Assembly: GCA_035525365.1 (NCBI GenBank)
Contig: DATLEK010000115.1
Coordinates: 1 to 64,000, forward strand
Length of the DNA stretch: 64,000 nucleotides
DNA from: GCA-2861595 sp035525365
GTDB taxonomy: Bacteria > Actinomycetota > Acidimicrobiia > Acidimicrobiales > GCA-2861595
Direction of reading: 5' to 3'
Of this stretch, positions 57,263-64,000 are shown one piece after another. The notes beneath the pieces are model-generated. The model saw nothing but the letters and a program-made list of their open reading frames with translations, searched no databases and was not told where the DNA came from. The position numbers and the translations under genes are program-made. The first letter of the stretch is position 1. Every line of letters starts with the position of its first letter.

Positions 57263-59226
57263 CCACTGCGGTAATCGATCCGGCAACCCCGACGGGTTCA
57301 GCCCAGCCCGACTCAGAGCGGAAGAGGCGCGTTCCTCGGGCCCACCTTCTGGTTCTGGCCGCCATCATCGCCGTGGGCCTGGCCCGAGGGCTGTTCTGGA
57401 GCTCGGTGACTCTGGTGTTCAACCCCATCGACGAGCACGCCCACTTTGCGTATGTGGAGTCGATGGCCCGCCACCTCCGGCCGCCCGTGGTAGGGCGGGA
57501 CCACTTGTCGCCCGAGGCGCTGGAACTGGCGAAGAGAACCAGGACCGCGGAGTGGCGTTCGGCCCCGATTCCCCCGTCGCCTGAAGACGGGCGGTGGGGG
57601 CTCGTCCGCGATTCCTACGAAGGGGTGCAGGGGCCCGCCTACTACGCCCTGATGGCCATCCCGTACCGGCTGGCCCACCCCTTCGGGGTGCTGACGTCGC
57701 TCTACGCGGTACGGGTGGCCACGGTGCTCCTGTCGCTGGTAGCGGTGCCGATCGCCTACCTCCTGGCTCGTGAGCTGTTCCCGTGGCGTGCCCAGGCATG
57801 GTTGGCCGCGCCGGCGCTGCTGGTCCTCCTTCAGGGCTTCAACGGGAACCTGGCCTCCATCACCAACGACGCTCTGGTGGTGCCTCTCGCCGGCGCCATC
57901 CTGCTCGCTGTCGTCTCCTGCCGCCGGAACGGATTTGGGCTCCGCAACGCCGTTCTCACGGGTGGCTTGGTCGGCCTCGGGCTGGTCACGAAGTCGAACA
58001 TGCTCGGGATCACGCTGCTCGTAGCTGTTGGCGCGGGAGGGATCGCCGCCGTGCGGCGCGAGCCGCTGGCCCGGTTCGCCCGGTGGACGGCGGCTGGCGG
58101 GGCAACGGCGGCCGCAGTGACACTGCCGTGGCTGGCGTGGAACCTCTCCAATTACGGCGCTTTGAGCGCGACTGAGGAGGTCGACAAGATCACCGGCCCG
58201 CTCCAGCCCCATTTTCCCTTCAGCCTCGGGGGACTGCGCCTGCACCTGCAGAGCGCCAGCGTGGGGTACTGGGACTTCCAGGTGGTGGCCGACACCCTCG
58301 GCCGCTACATGTGGATCTGGACGGGGGCGTCGCTGGCCCTCCTCGTCGCTGCTGTCGGCACCGTTCTATGGCGGCGTCGCCCCAGAGAGGCGGTCGCCCT
58401 CGGCTGGTTGGCTTCCTCCTGGTTCGTCACTCTGGCGTTGATGCTCCTCGTCATCTACGGGCTGTTCGGCGGGAAGAGCAGCGTCGTGGGCCGTCACCTC
58501 TACCCCGGTCTGGTGGCGTCTGTGGTCGTGATCGCCGCGGCCGCCTTCATCGTGGCCGGACGCTGGGGCGGATGGGCCGTACTGCTGGTGGTGGTCAACC
58601 TCGCTCTCACTTTCGAACAGCCGCTGGTGGACGCGCGCATCGACCGTGACTACACCGCCGGGCTCTTCGGTCGGCTCGCTCCCGTCGTCGATCAAAGCTG
58701 GGGCGAGGGCCTCGTCGCTGCATCCTCGGTCCGGGTGTCGCCGCCGTGCCCGGCGTCTGCCTTCGCCCTCGCCTTCTCGGGCTCTCCGCCCCCCGCTCTC
58801 GATGTCCTCACCGCCACAGGCCCGGTGCAGGCGCCGCTCAGTGGCCAGCAGGGCAATGCCGCGCAGTACCTCGCGGTCTACACCCTGCCCGCTCCGACGA
58901 CCTCCCCCTTCGAGGTAATGGTTGGAGGCGCGGCCCTGAGCGCCTCGGCTGACGACCGGGACCGCCACCTGGTGCTCACCGATCAACCCGGCGACCCTGT
59001 CGCAAGAGTGTTCTGCCCCAGGGACGACCCAAAGGTTTTCCGTTACGCCCAGTTGTTCACTCCGGACCACCCGTCGTGGATCGGCTACCAGGACGTGAAG
59101 GCATGGCCGACGGCGTGGGCCTGGGTTGGCCGGCTTGCTCTGCTCGGGCTGCCCTTCCTGGCCGTGGTGGACCGCAGGCGACGAAAGAAACAGCCGGCGA
59201 GCGAGCTGCTTCACCCCCTTCCTTGA
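57259..59226 (+). CDS. Polytopic GT-C-like membrane protein, first paralogue
   Basis: A 655-residue membrane protein from TTG 57259, whose TTG overlaps the previous stop. About 11 hydrophobic segments are seen. The first is followed by a GT-C style loop LVFNPIDEHAHFAYVESMAR (Asp/Glu pair), then RWGLVRDSYEGVQGPAYYAL, LLQGFNGNLASITNDALVVP and VIYGLFGGKSSVVGRHLYP. The C-terminal 170 residues are a soluble beta-rich domain. The NPIDE-x-AH block and QGPxYY are typical of glycan-locus GT-C proteins thought to transfer from lipid-phosphate sugars. Closely similar to the next gene. Confidence 0.78.
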   Translation: MTTAVIDPATPTGSAQPDSERKRRVPRAHLLVLAAIIAVGLARGLFWSSVTLVFNPIDEHAHFAYVESMARHLRPPVVGRDHLSPEALELAKRTRTAEWRSAPIPPSPEDGRWGLVRDSYEGVQGPAYYALMAIPYRLAHPFGVLTSLYAVRVATVLLSLVAVPIAYLLARELFPWRAQAWLAAPALLVLLQGFNGNLASITNDALVVPLAGAILLAVVSCRRNGFGLRNAVLTGGLVGLGLVTKSNMLGITLLVAVGAGGIAAVRREPLARFARWTAAGGATAAAVTLPWLAWNLSNYGALSATEEVDKITGPLQPHFPFSLGGLRLHLQSASVGYWDFQVVADTLGRYMWIWTGASLALLVAAVGTVLWRRRPREAVALGWLASSWFVTLALMLLVIYGLFGGKSSVVGRHLYPGLVASVVVIAAAAFIVAGRWGGWAVLLVVVNLALTFEQPLVDARIDRDYTAGLFGRLAPVVDQSWGEGLVAASSVRVSPPCPASAFALAFSGSPPPALDVLTATGPVQAPLSGQQGNAAQYLAVYTLPAPTTSPFEVMVGGAALSASADDRDRHLVLTDQPGDPVARVFCPRDDPKVFRYAQLFTPDHPSWIGYQDVKAWPTAWAWVGRLALLGLPFLAVVDRRRRKKQPASELLHPLP

Positions 59227-61145
59227 CTGCGTCGGAAACGGCTTCTGGTCGGCACGCCGGAGGGGGCCTGCCCCGCCTCCACCTGGTGCTACTCCTGGTG
59301 ATAGCGGTGGTCGGACTGGCGCGGGGGATGTTCTGGGTTTCCGTCACCCAGGTGTTCAATCCGATCGACGAAGGCGCTCACTACGCCTATGTGGAGTCGA
59401 TGGCTCGCCACGGGCGTCCGCCGGTGGTGGGGAGGGACCGTCTTTCGCCAGGCGCGCTCGAGATCATCAAGACGGTTCGCACGTCGGAGTGGCGGCCGGC
59501 CGCCGTGCCTCCCTCTCCCGACGATCCGCGCTGGGGGGCGGTTCGTGAGTCCTACGAAGGGGTGCAGGGGCCTCTGTACTACGCCCTGATGGTCGTGCCG
59601 TACCGGCTGTCGCGGCCGCTCGGCCTGCTGGAGTCGGTCTACGCGCTGCGCCTGGCCACTGTTCTGGTGTCGCTTCTCGCCGTACCGATCGCCTACCTGC
59701 TGGCACGAGAACTCTTTCCTCGCCTGCAGGCGGCGTGGCTGGGGGCGCCCGCCCTGCTGGTGCTGGTGCAGGGGTTCAACGGAAATCTCGCGTCGGTCAC
59801 CAACGACGCTCTCGTCGTGCCGCTCGCGGGGCTCGTTCTGCTCGCCGTCTCCATGGCGGCCCGCCGCGGCCTCACCACCCGCAACGCCCTGGTCACCGGC
59901 GCGCTGGTCGGCCTGGGGCTGGCGACGAAGTCCAACATGGTGGCGCTGGTGCCTGTCGTGGGTCTGAGTGTCGTGGCCGCCGCGATCGTCCGCCGCGACC
60001 GGTGGACCCTGGTGCTCCGGTGGGCGGCCGTGGCCGCAGCCGGCATGATCGTCGCCGTCCTGCCCTGGCTGGTGTGGAACCTCGTCCAGTACCACGCCGT
60101 CAGCGCCTCCGCGCAGGTCGATCTGATCACCGGGCCCGCCCAACCCAAGTTCCCGCTCAGTCCCGATGGTGTGCGGCGGCACCTGCTGTGGTCCACGATC
60201 GGGTATTGGGACTTCCAGCTGGTCGCCCGCCCTCTCGGGCGCTACATGTGGGTGCTGTTCATCGCCGCCGCCGGGCTGCTCACCGGCGCGGTGGCGGTGG
60301 GCCTCGGCCGCCGGCGTTTCCGGGAGGCCGCCACTTCCGCCTGGCTGGGTTCGTCGTGGTTCCTCACCCTGTTGACCATGCTCGTCGTGATCTACGGCGT
60401 GTTCGGTGGCCACAGCAGCGTGATCGGCCGTCACATCTACCCGTCGCTGGTGGCAGTCGTGGTGCTCATGGCCGCTGCCGCATCGATCGTCGCCGGCCGT
60501 TGGGGCGGCTGGGTGATGTTGCTCCTCGTGGCCAATCTGGCCCTCACGTTCGAGCAACCGCTCGTTCACGCATACCTCGACAAGGTGTACGCCGACGGTG
60601 CCGTCGGCGACCTGGTGCCGGCGGTGGAGCAGAGCTATGGCGAGGGGGTGGTCGCGGACGTCTCTGTCCGTGTGGCCGCGCCTTGCCCGGCGGAGGCCAT
60701 TGCCTTCGTCTTCGCCGGCCCAGCACCGAAGTCGTTGCCCATCGTCTCCGGTAATGCGACGTTCGCGGCTCAGCACAGCGAGCACCTGGCGGGAGCAGTT
60801 CAGGGATGGGACCTCTACCGGCTCCCGGCACCCACGTCCGGTCCGTTGGAGGTGGCGCTGGTCGGGGCGACGATCAACGCGTCGGCTACGGATCGTGAGC
60901 CCCGGTCTTCGCTGACCAACGAACCCGGCGACGCCGTCATCCGCGTGTACTGCCCGGCCGATGACCCCGCCCGGCGGCGGTTCTCGCAGCTCTTCTCCCC
61001 GGACCATCCGAGGTTGTTGAGCTACGGCCAGGTGAAGGCATGGCCTGTGGTCTGGGCCTGGGGTGGGCGCTTGTCGGTGTTGGCCATCCCCGCCGCGGCC
61101 GTGCTGGCGCGGCGACGGCGCCGGTTGAACCAGGTTCCCCGGTAG
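59223..61145 (+). CDS. Polytopic GT-C-like membrane protein, second paralogue
   Basis: A 640-residue protein from TTG 59223 (TTGA overlap). It aligns with the preceding protein along its whole length: QVFNPIDEGAHYAYVESMAR, WGAVRESYEGVQGPLYYALM, LVQGFNGNLASVTNDALVVP, VIYGVFGGHSSVIGRHIYP, and the same C-terminal soluble domain (RVAAPCPAEAIAFVFAG). Tandem duplication followed by divergence is clear; key acidic residues are kept in both. They may transfer different sugars, or act as a heterodimer. The next gene starts 24 bases downstream. Confidence 0.78.
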   Translation: MTASETASGRHAGGGLPRLHLVLLLVIAVVGLARGMFWVSVTQVFNPIDEGAHYAYVESMARHGRPPVVGRDRLSPGALEIIKTVRTSEWRPAAVPPSPDDPRWGAVRESYEGVQGPLYYALMVVPYRLSRPLGLLESVYALRLATVLVSLLAVPIAYLLARELFPRLQAAWLGAPALLVLVQGFNGNLASVTNDALVVPLAGLVLLAVSMAARRGLTTRNALVTGALVGLGLATKSNMVALVPVVGLSVVAAAIVRRDRWTLVLRWAAVAAAGMIVAVLPWLVWNLVQYHAVSASAQVDLITGPAQPKFPLSPDGVRRHLLWSTIGYWDFQLVARPLGRYMWVLFIAAAGLLTGAVAVGLGRRRFREAATSAWLGSSWFLTLLTMLVVIYGVFGGHSSVIGRHIYPSLVAVVVLMAAAASIVAGRWGGWVMLLLVANLALTFEQPLVHAYLDKVYADGAVGDLVPAVEQSYGEGVVADVSVRVAAPCPAEAIAFVFAGPAPKSLPIVSGNATFAAQHSEHLAGAVQGWDLYRLPAPTSGPLEVALVGATINASATDREPRSSLTNEPGDAVIRVYCPADDPARRRFSQLFSPDHPRLLSYGQVKAWPVVWAWGGRLSVLAIPAAAVLARRRRRLNQVPR

Positions 61146-61169
61146 GCAACGGGGTAGGGTCGGCGCGGG

Positions 61170-61877
61170 ATGGCAGACCTCCTTGTCATCGTTCCCGCGC
61201 TGAACGAGGAAGCCGCCATCGCCGGCGTGATAGCCGAGGTGCGCGGGGCGCTCGCCGCTGAGGTGGTGGTGGTCGACGACGGTTCCACCGACGCCACGGC
61301 AGCCGTTGCCCGTGCTGCCGGCGCCCGTGTTCTCCGCCACCCGTTCAACCTCGGTGTCGGTGCCGCCGTGCGAACGGGGTTGCGTTACGCCGTGGAGAAT
61401 GGCTACGAAACGGTGCTCCAGCTCGACGGCGACGGCCAGCACGACCCGGAGGAGGCGCAGCTCCTCCTCACCGCCCTCGAGCGCGGCGACGTGGACGTGG
61501 TGGTCGGCTCCCGCTTCGAGTTCGGCTACGCCCTGTCCCCGCCGCGCCGGATGGTGATGCGGGTGCTGTCGAGGATCGTGTCACGCCGGCTGGGCACCAC
61601 CATCACCGATACGACGAGCGGCTTCCGTGCGTTCGGCGGCCCGGCGGTCAGGTATTTCGCCCGCGTGTACCCGTCGGACTACCTGTCCGACACCGTAGAA
61701 GCCCTGCTGCTGGCTGCCGATGCCAACCTGCGGGTGGCTGAAGTTCCGGTGCACATGCGCCGCCGGACGACGGGAACGGCCTCTACCAACTCCGTCAGCG
61801 GAGCCTTCCACGTGCTTCGCCTGTTGCTGGTGGTCGCCGTGCACCGCTTCCGCCGCAACCTGGCCGAGGTCCGCTGA
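61170..61877 (+). CDS. GT2 dolichyl-phosphate-mannose-synthase-like glycosyltransferase
   Basis: A 235-residue soluble GT-A protein. Seen: LLVIVPALNEEAAIAGVIAE, VVVVDDGSTDATAAVAR, HPFNLGVGAAVRTGLRYAV, LQLDGDGQHDPEEAQLLL (DxD) and SRFEFGYALSPPRRMVMRVL. It ends without membrane helices; instead the next gene encodes a small membrane protein (DUF2304) that starts at the last base of this stop. That pair is a recurring unit in which the DUF2304 protein probably anchors the transferase. A TAGGGT box lies nine bases before the ATG. Confidence 0.9.
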   Translation: MADLLVIVPALNEEAAIAGVIAEVRGALAAEVVVVDDGSTDATAAVARAAGARVLRHPFNLGVGAAVRTGLRYAVENGYETVLQLDGDGQHDPEEAQLLLTALERGDVDVVVGSRFEFGYALSPPRRMVMRVLSRIVSRRLGTTITDTTSGFRAFGGPAVRYFARVYPSDYLSDTVEALLLAADANLRVAEVPVHMRRRTTGTASTNSVSGAFHVLRLLLVVAVHRFRRNLAEVR

Positions 61878-62233
61878 TGCGCCGCCTCGATGTGTTCGTC
61901 CTCGTCGTGGCCGTACTCAATGTCGTGGTGATGCTGGAGCTGGTGCGCCGGCGCCAGCTCCGGGAGAAGTACGCCCTGCTCTGGTTGGCCGTCGGCCTCG
62001 GCGGCATCGTCATCGCCGTCGGGCGCAGCGTCGTCGACCGGCTGGCTAGAGCCGTGGGTGTGGATTACGGCGCCAGCGTGGTGTTCCTCGGCGCCATCCT
62101 CTTCCTGCTGCTGGTGTGCATGCACCTCTCGTGGGAGGTGTCCCGGCTCGAGGCCCGGACCCGCACCCTGGCCGAGGAGCTGGCCCTCATGCAGGGGCGC
62201 GACGAGCAGACGCCCGGCGGAGCCGGTCCGTGA
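61877..62233 (+). CDS. DUF2304 small membrane protein
   Basis: A 118-residue protein whose ATG overlaps the preceding stop (TGATG). Three hydrophobic segments (about residues 5-22, 34-52 and 66-90) surround the family motif REKYALLWLAVGL. A short coiled tail follows (SRLEARTRTLAEELALM). DUF2304 proteins accompany DPM1-like glycosyltransferases. Its 3' end overlaps the convergent polyprenol-mannose synthase gene by 47 bases. Confidence 0.9.
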   Translation: MRRLDVFVLVVAVLNVVVMLELVRRRQLREKYALLWLAVGLGGIVIAVGRSVVDRLARAVGVDYGASVVFLGAILFLLLVCMHLSWEVSRLEARTRTLAEELALMQGRDEQTPGGAGP

Positions 62234-62924
62234 CGCCCATGCGGGTCACGTGCCAGAGAGTCTCGAGGGCGATGGCGCCGGACATCTTCGACTGGCCCAG
62301 CTGCCGGTCCACGAACGAGATGGGAACCTCGGTCACCACGGCGCCGGCGCCGGCCACCCGGTAGGCCATCTCGATCAGGGCGCCGTAGCCGCCGGTCTTC
62401 ACCTCCCGGCGGTAGAGCGTGGTCAGGGCGTCCGCCCGGTAGGCCCGGTAACCAGAGGTCATGTCCGATATGTCGAGGCCGAGGACGAACGAGGCGTAGC
62501 GGTTGCCGTAGCGGGAAAGGGCCCGCCGGTACGCCGGCCAGTCGGGGATCGACCCGCCGGGCACGTAGCGCGAACCGATGACCAGGTCGGCGCCGGCCCC
62601 CACCGCGGCGAGCAGTCCCGGAAGGGCGGCGGGATCGTGTGAGAAATCGGCGTCCATGCTCACCAGCACCTCGTAGCCCCGGGTGAGGCCCCAGCTGAAG
62701 CCGGCCCGGTAGGCGCGGCCGAGGCCGTCCTTCACCGGTCGCTCCAGGACCTCGACATTTCCCAGGACCGAGCCGACGGCCCGCGCCACTTCGTTCGTAC
62801 CGTCGTCGCTGGCGTCGTCCACCACGAGCAGGTAGGCGTCGGGGACGACCTCGCGTAGCTGGCGTAGGAGCGCCCCGATGTTCTCCGCCTCACGGTAGGT
62901 CGGGATGACGACCAGTACCCGCAC
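62187..62924 (-). CDS. Polyprenol monophosphomannose synthase (Dpm1-like GT2)
   Basis: A 245-residue protein from GTG 62924, with GGAGG eight bases upstream. Seen: VLVVIPTYREAENIGALLRQ, LLVVDDASDDGTNEVAR, DGLGRAYRAGFSWGL, VSMDADFSHDPAALPGLL (DxD), YVPGGSIPDWPAYRRALSRY and DMTSGYRAYRADAL. It matches the soluble actinobacterial polyprenol-phosphate-mannose synthase class, which makes the lipid-linked mannose donor for GT-C mannosyltransferases, so it could supply the GT-C proteins nearby. Confidence 0.9.
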   Translation of the reverse strand: MRVLVVIPTYREAENIGALLRQLREVVPDAYLLVVDDASDDGTNEVARAVGSVLGNVEVLERPVKDGLGRAYRAGFSWGLTRGYEVLVSMDADFSHDPAALPGLLAAVGAGADLVIGSRYVPGGSIPDWPAYRRALSRYGNRYASFVLGLDISDMTSGYRAYRADALTTLYRREVKTGGYGALIEMAYRVAGAGAVVTEVPISFVDRQLGQSKMSGAIALETLWHVTRMGVTDRLRRASARRAPA

Positions 62925-63001
62925 TCGACCCTCCTCGGCTGCCCGCTGGGCGAAGCTACCGCACGACCTCTCCGGGGGTGCCGGCAACCGGCTGCTGCGC
63001 G

Positions 63002-63007
63002 TAGCCT
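63002..63007 (+). promoter_or_regulatory. -10 box upstream of the GNAT gene and its mini-ORF
   Basis: TAGCCT ends six bases before a GTG at 63014. The box and spacing are the same as for the leaderless housekeeping genes. The GTG opens a 12-codon frame, not the GNAT frame. Confidence 0.45.
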
Positions 63008-63013
63008 GCGGCG

Positions 63014-63052
63014 GTGATCGCGCCACGGGACGCCTGCCTCGCACTCCTGTGA
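63014..63052 (+). CDS. Possible 12-residue leader peptide
   Basis: GTG 63014 gives VIAPRDACLALL and a TGA at 63050-63052. That stop overlaps the GNAT start GTG (63049) as GTGA. A leaderless mini-ORF coupled to the main gene would explain how the GNAT start, which lacks a ribosome-binding site, is translated. There is no protein homology to support it. Confidence 0.3.
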   Translation: MIAPRDACLALL

Positions 63053-63657
63053 TCCGCACACTCCCACTCGAGCTCACCGGCCGGCGGGTCCTCCTCCGGG
63101 GCCTCACCGTGAACGACTTCGATCAGTGGCTGGAGGTGCGCCGGCGTTGCCGTGACTGGCTCACGTGCTGGGAGCCCAGACCGGCGATGGGGGCTCCCGA
63201 CACGACCGAGGACCGGCGAGCCTTCGCCGCCCGCTGCAGTGCCCGTGACCGGGAGCGCCAGCTCGGCTCCGGCTTCGGGTTCGGCATCTTCGTGGACGAC
63301 AGCTTCGCCGGCGAGATCAACCTCAACGGGATCCAGAGGGGGGCGTTCCAGAACGCCTACATCGGCTACTGGATCGACCAGGCCATGGCCGGCAACGGCT
63401 ACACCCCCGAGGCCACCGTCGTGGCCTTCCGCTTCGCCTTCGACAACCTGGAGCTGCACCGTCTCCAGGTCGCCGTCATCCCCCGCAACGCCGCCTCCCG
63501 CCGGGTCGTCGCCAAGCTGGACCTCCGCGAGGAGGGCGTGGCCGTCCGCTACCTGCAGATCGACGGTCGATGGGAGGACCACATCCGGTACGCCATAACC
63601 GCCGAGGAGTGGGCCGAACGGCGTGATGCCTACTTCAAGGAGTGGATCGAGCCCTGA
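63049..63657 (+). CDS. GNAT acetyltransferase (RimJ/RimL-like)
   Basis: A 202-residue protein from GTG 63049, starting VIRTLPLELTGRRVLLRGLT. GNAT blocks: FGIFVDDSFAGEINLNGI, NAYIGYWIDQAMAGNGYTPE (acetyl-CoA loop), ATVVAFRFAFDNLELHRLQ, and the C-terminal VIPRNAASRRVVAKLDLREEG. This is the RimJ/RimL class that N-acetylates ribosomal proteins or small amines. An in-frame extension to 62905 has no start signal. Divergent from the polyprenol-mannose synthase gene. Confidence 0.9.
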   Translation: MIRTLPLELTGRRVLLRGLTVNDFDQWLEVRRRCRDWLTCWEPRPAMGAPDTTEDRRAFAARCSARDRERQLGSGFGFGIFVDDSFAGEINLNGIQRGAFQNAYIGYWIDQAMAGNGYTPEATVVAFRFAFDNLELHRLQVAVIPRNAASRRVVAKLDLREEGVAVRYLQIDGRWEDHIRYAITAEEWAERRDAYFKEWIEP

Positions 63658-63670
63658 GGGGGCGCCGGCG

Positions 63671-64000
63671 GTGAGCATCGCGGTACGGCCGGCCGAGGCG
63701 CACGAGTACGACCGGGTGGCCGAGATCATGGTCGCCGCCTATGGAACTCTTCCCGGTTTCCGCCTGGAAGGCGCTTACGCCGAGGAGCTGGCCGACGTCG
63801 CCGGCCGGGCCGGCTCCACGCTGCAACTGGTGGCCGTGGACGAGGACTCAGGGGAGATCCTCGGCGCCGTCACCTACCTCGACGACGCCACCTCCCCCTT
63901 CGCCGCCCAGCCCATGGACAGGGACGAGGCCGCGCTACGGATGCTGGCCGTAGACCCGGCGGCGCAGCGACGGGGAGTGGGCGCCGCGCTCGTCGAGGCC
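63671..64000 (+). CDS. GNAT acetyltransferase, 3' end outside the window
   Basis: From GTG 63671 the frame stays open to the window end (110 residues seen). Blocks: IAVRPAEAHEYDRVAEIMV, LQLVAVDEDSGEILGAVTYL, and the acetyl-CoA site AALRMLAVDPAAQRRGVG. It is a second, shorter GNAT gene in the same direction, 13 bases after the first. Substrate unknown. Confidence 0.85.
   Translation, partial: MSIAVRPAEAHEYDRVAEIMVAAYGTLPGFRLEGAYAEELADVAGRAGSTLQLVAVDEDSGEILGAVTYLDDATSPFAAQPMDRDEAALRMLAVDPAAQRRGVGAALVEA

Overview
The window looks like a high-GC actinobacterial chromosome, probably a member of the Acidimicrobiia or a close uncultured relative. Evidence for this: the actinobacteria-specific small ribosomal proteins bL37 and bS22; housekeeping gene order of actinobacterial type (metG-tatD-rsmA-ispE and glmU-prs-rplY-pth-mfd, then a SurA-like PPIase, mazG, eno, an FtsB/DivIC-like gene, DUF501 and ppx); a fused methylase-MazG protein; many GTG/TTG starts; and leaderless promoters with a TANNNT box 6-7 bases before the start codon. 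The organism assignment is inference; no rRNA gene is present.

Layout. Positions 1-1380 hold decaying accessory DNA: a partial gene, a broken AlbA_2 ATPase gene and a ParA stump. Positions 1403-25305 are mostly core genes for translation (bL37, ychF, rsmI, metG, rsmA, bS22, tRNA-Gln, rplY, pth), isoprenoid and cell-wall precursors (ispE, glmU), PRPP synthesis (prs), repair (mfd), protein folding, nucleotide clean-up (mazG), glycolysis (eno), division (FtsB/DivIC-like) and phosphate metabolism (ppx). Two exported ferritin-like proteins and an AbiEi/DUF559 gene bracketed by unusual 43-51 bp palindromes are set among them.

From 25320 to about 62924 the window is a large surface-glycan locus interrupted by an IS256-family element. 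It encodes a complete CDP-3,6-dideoxy-4-ketohexose route (rfbF, rfbG, rfbH). Next to it is a five-gene minus-strand operon that pairs a 4-hydroxy-2-oxovalerate aldolase and an acylating acetaldehyde dehydrogenase with a ThDP enzyme and two SDR enzymes. By analogy with yersiniose synthesis this could build a branched-chain CDP-sugar, perhaps carrying a longer branch than the known two-carbon one. The locus also has Wzm/Wzt ABC export genes, a Wzx-like flippase, several GT-A, GT-B and GT-C glycosyltransferases, and multidomain glycosyltransferases, one with an N-terminal GYWL/FGxAxFHGS repeat array. Two GNAT acetyltransferase genes close the window, the last cut by its end.

Functions are assigned by reading motifs by eye. 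No database search was run, so family names are firmest for conserved housekeeping genes and weakest for exact sugar substrates.
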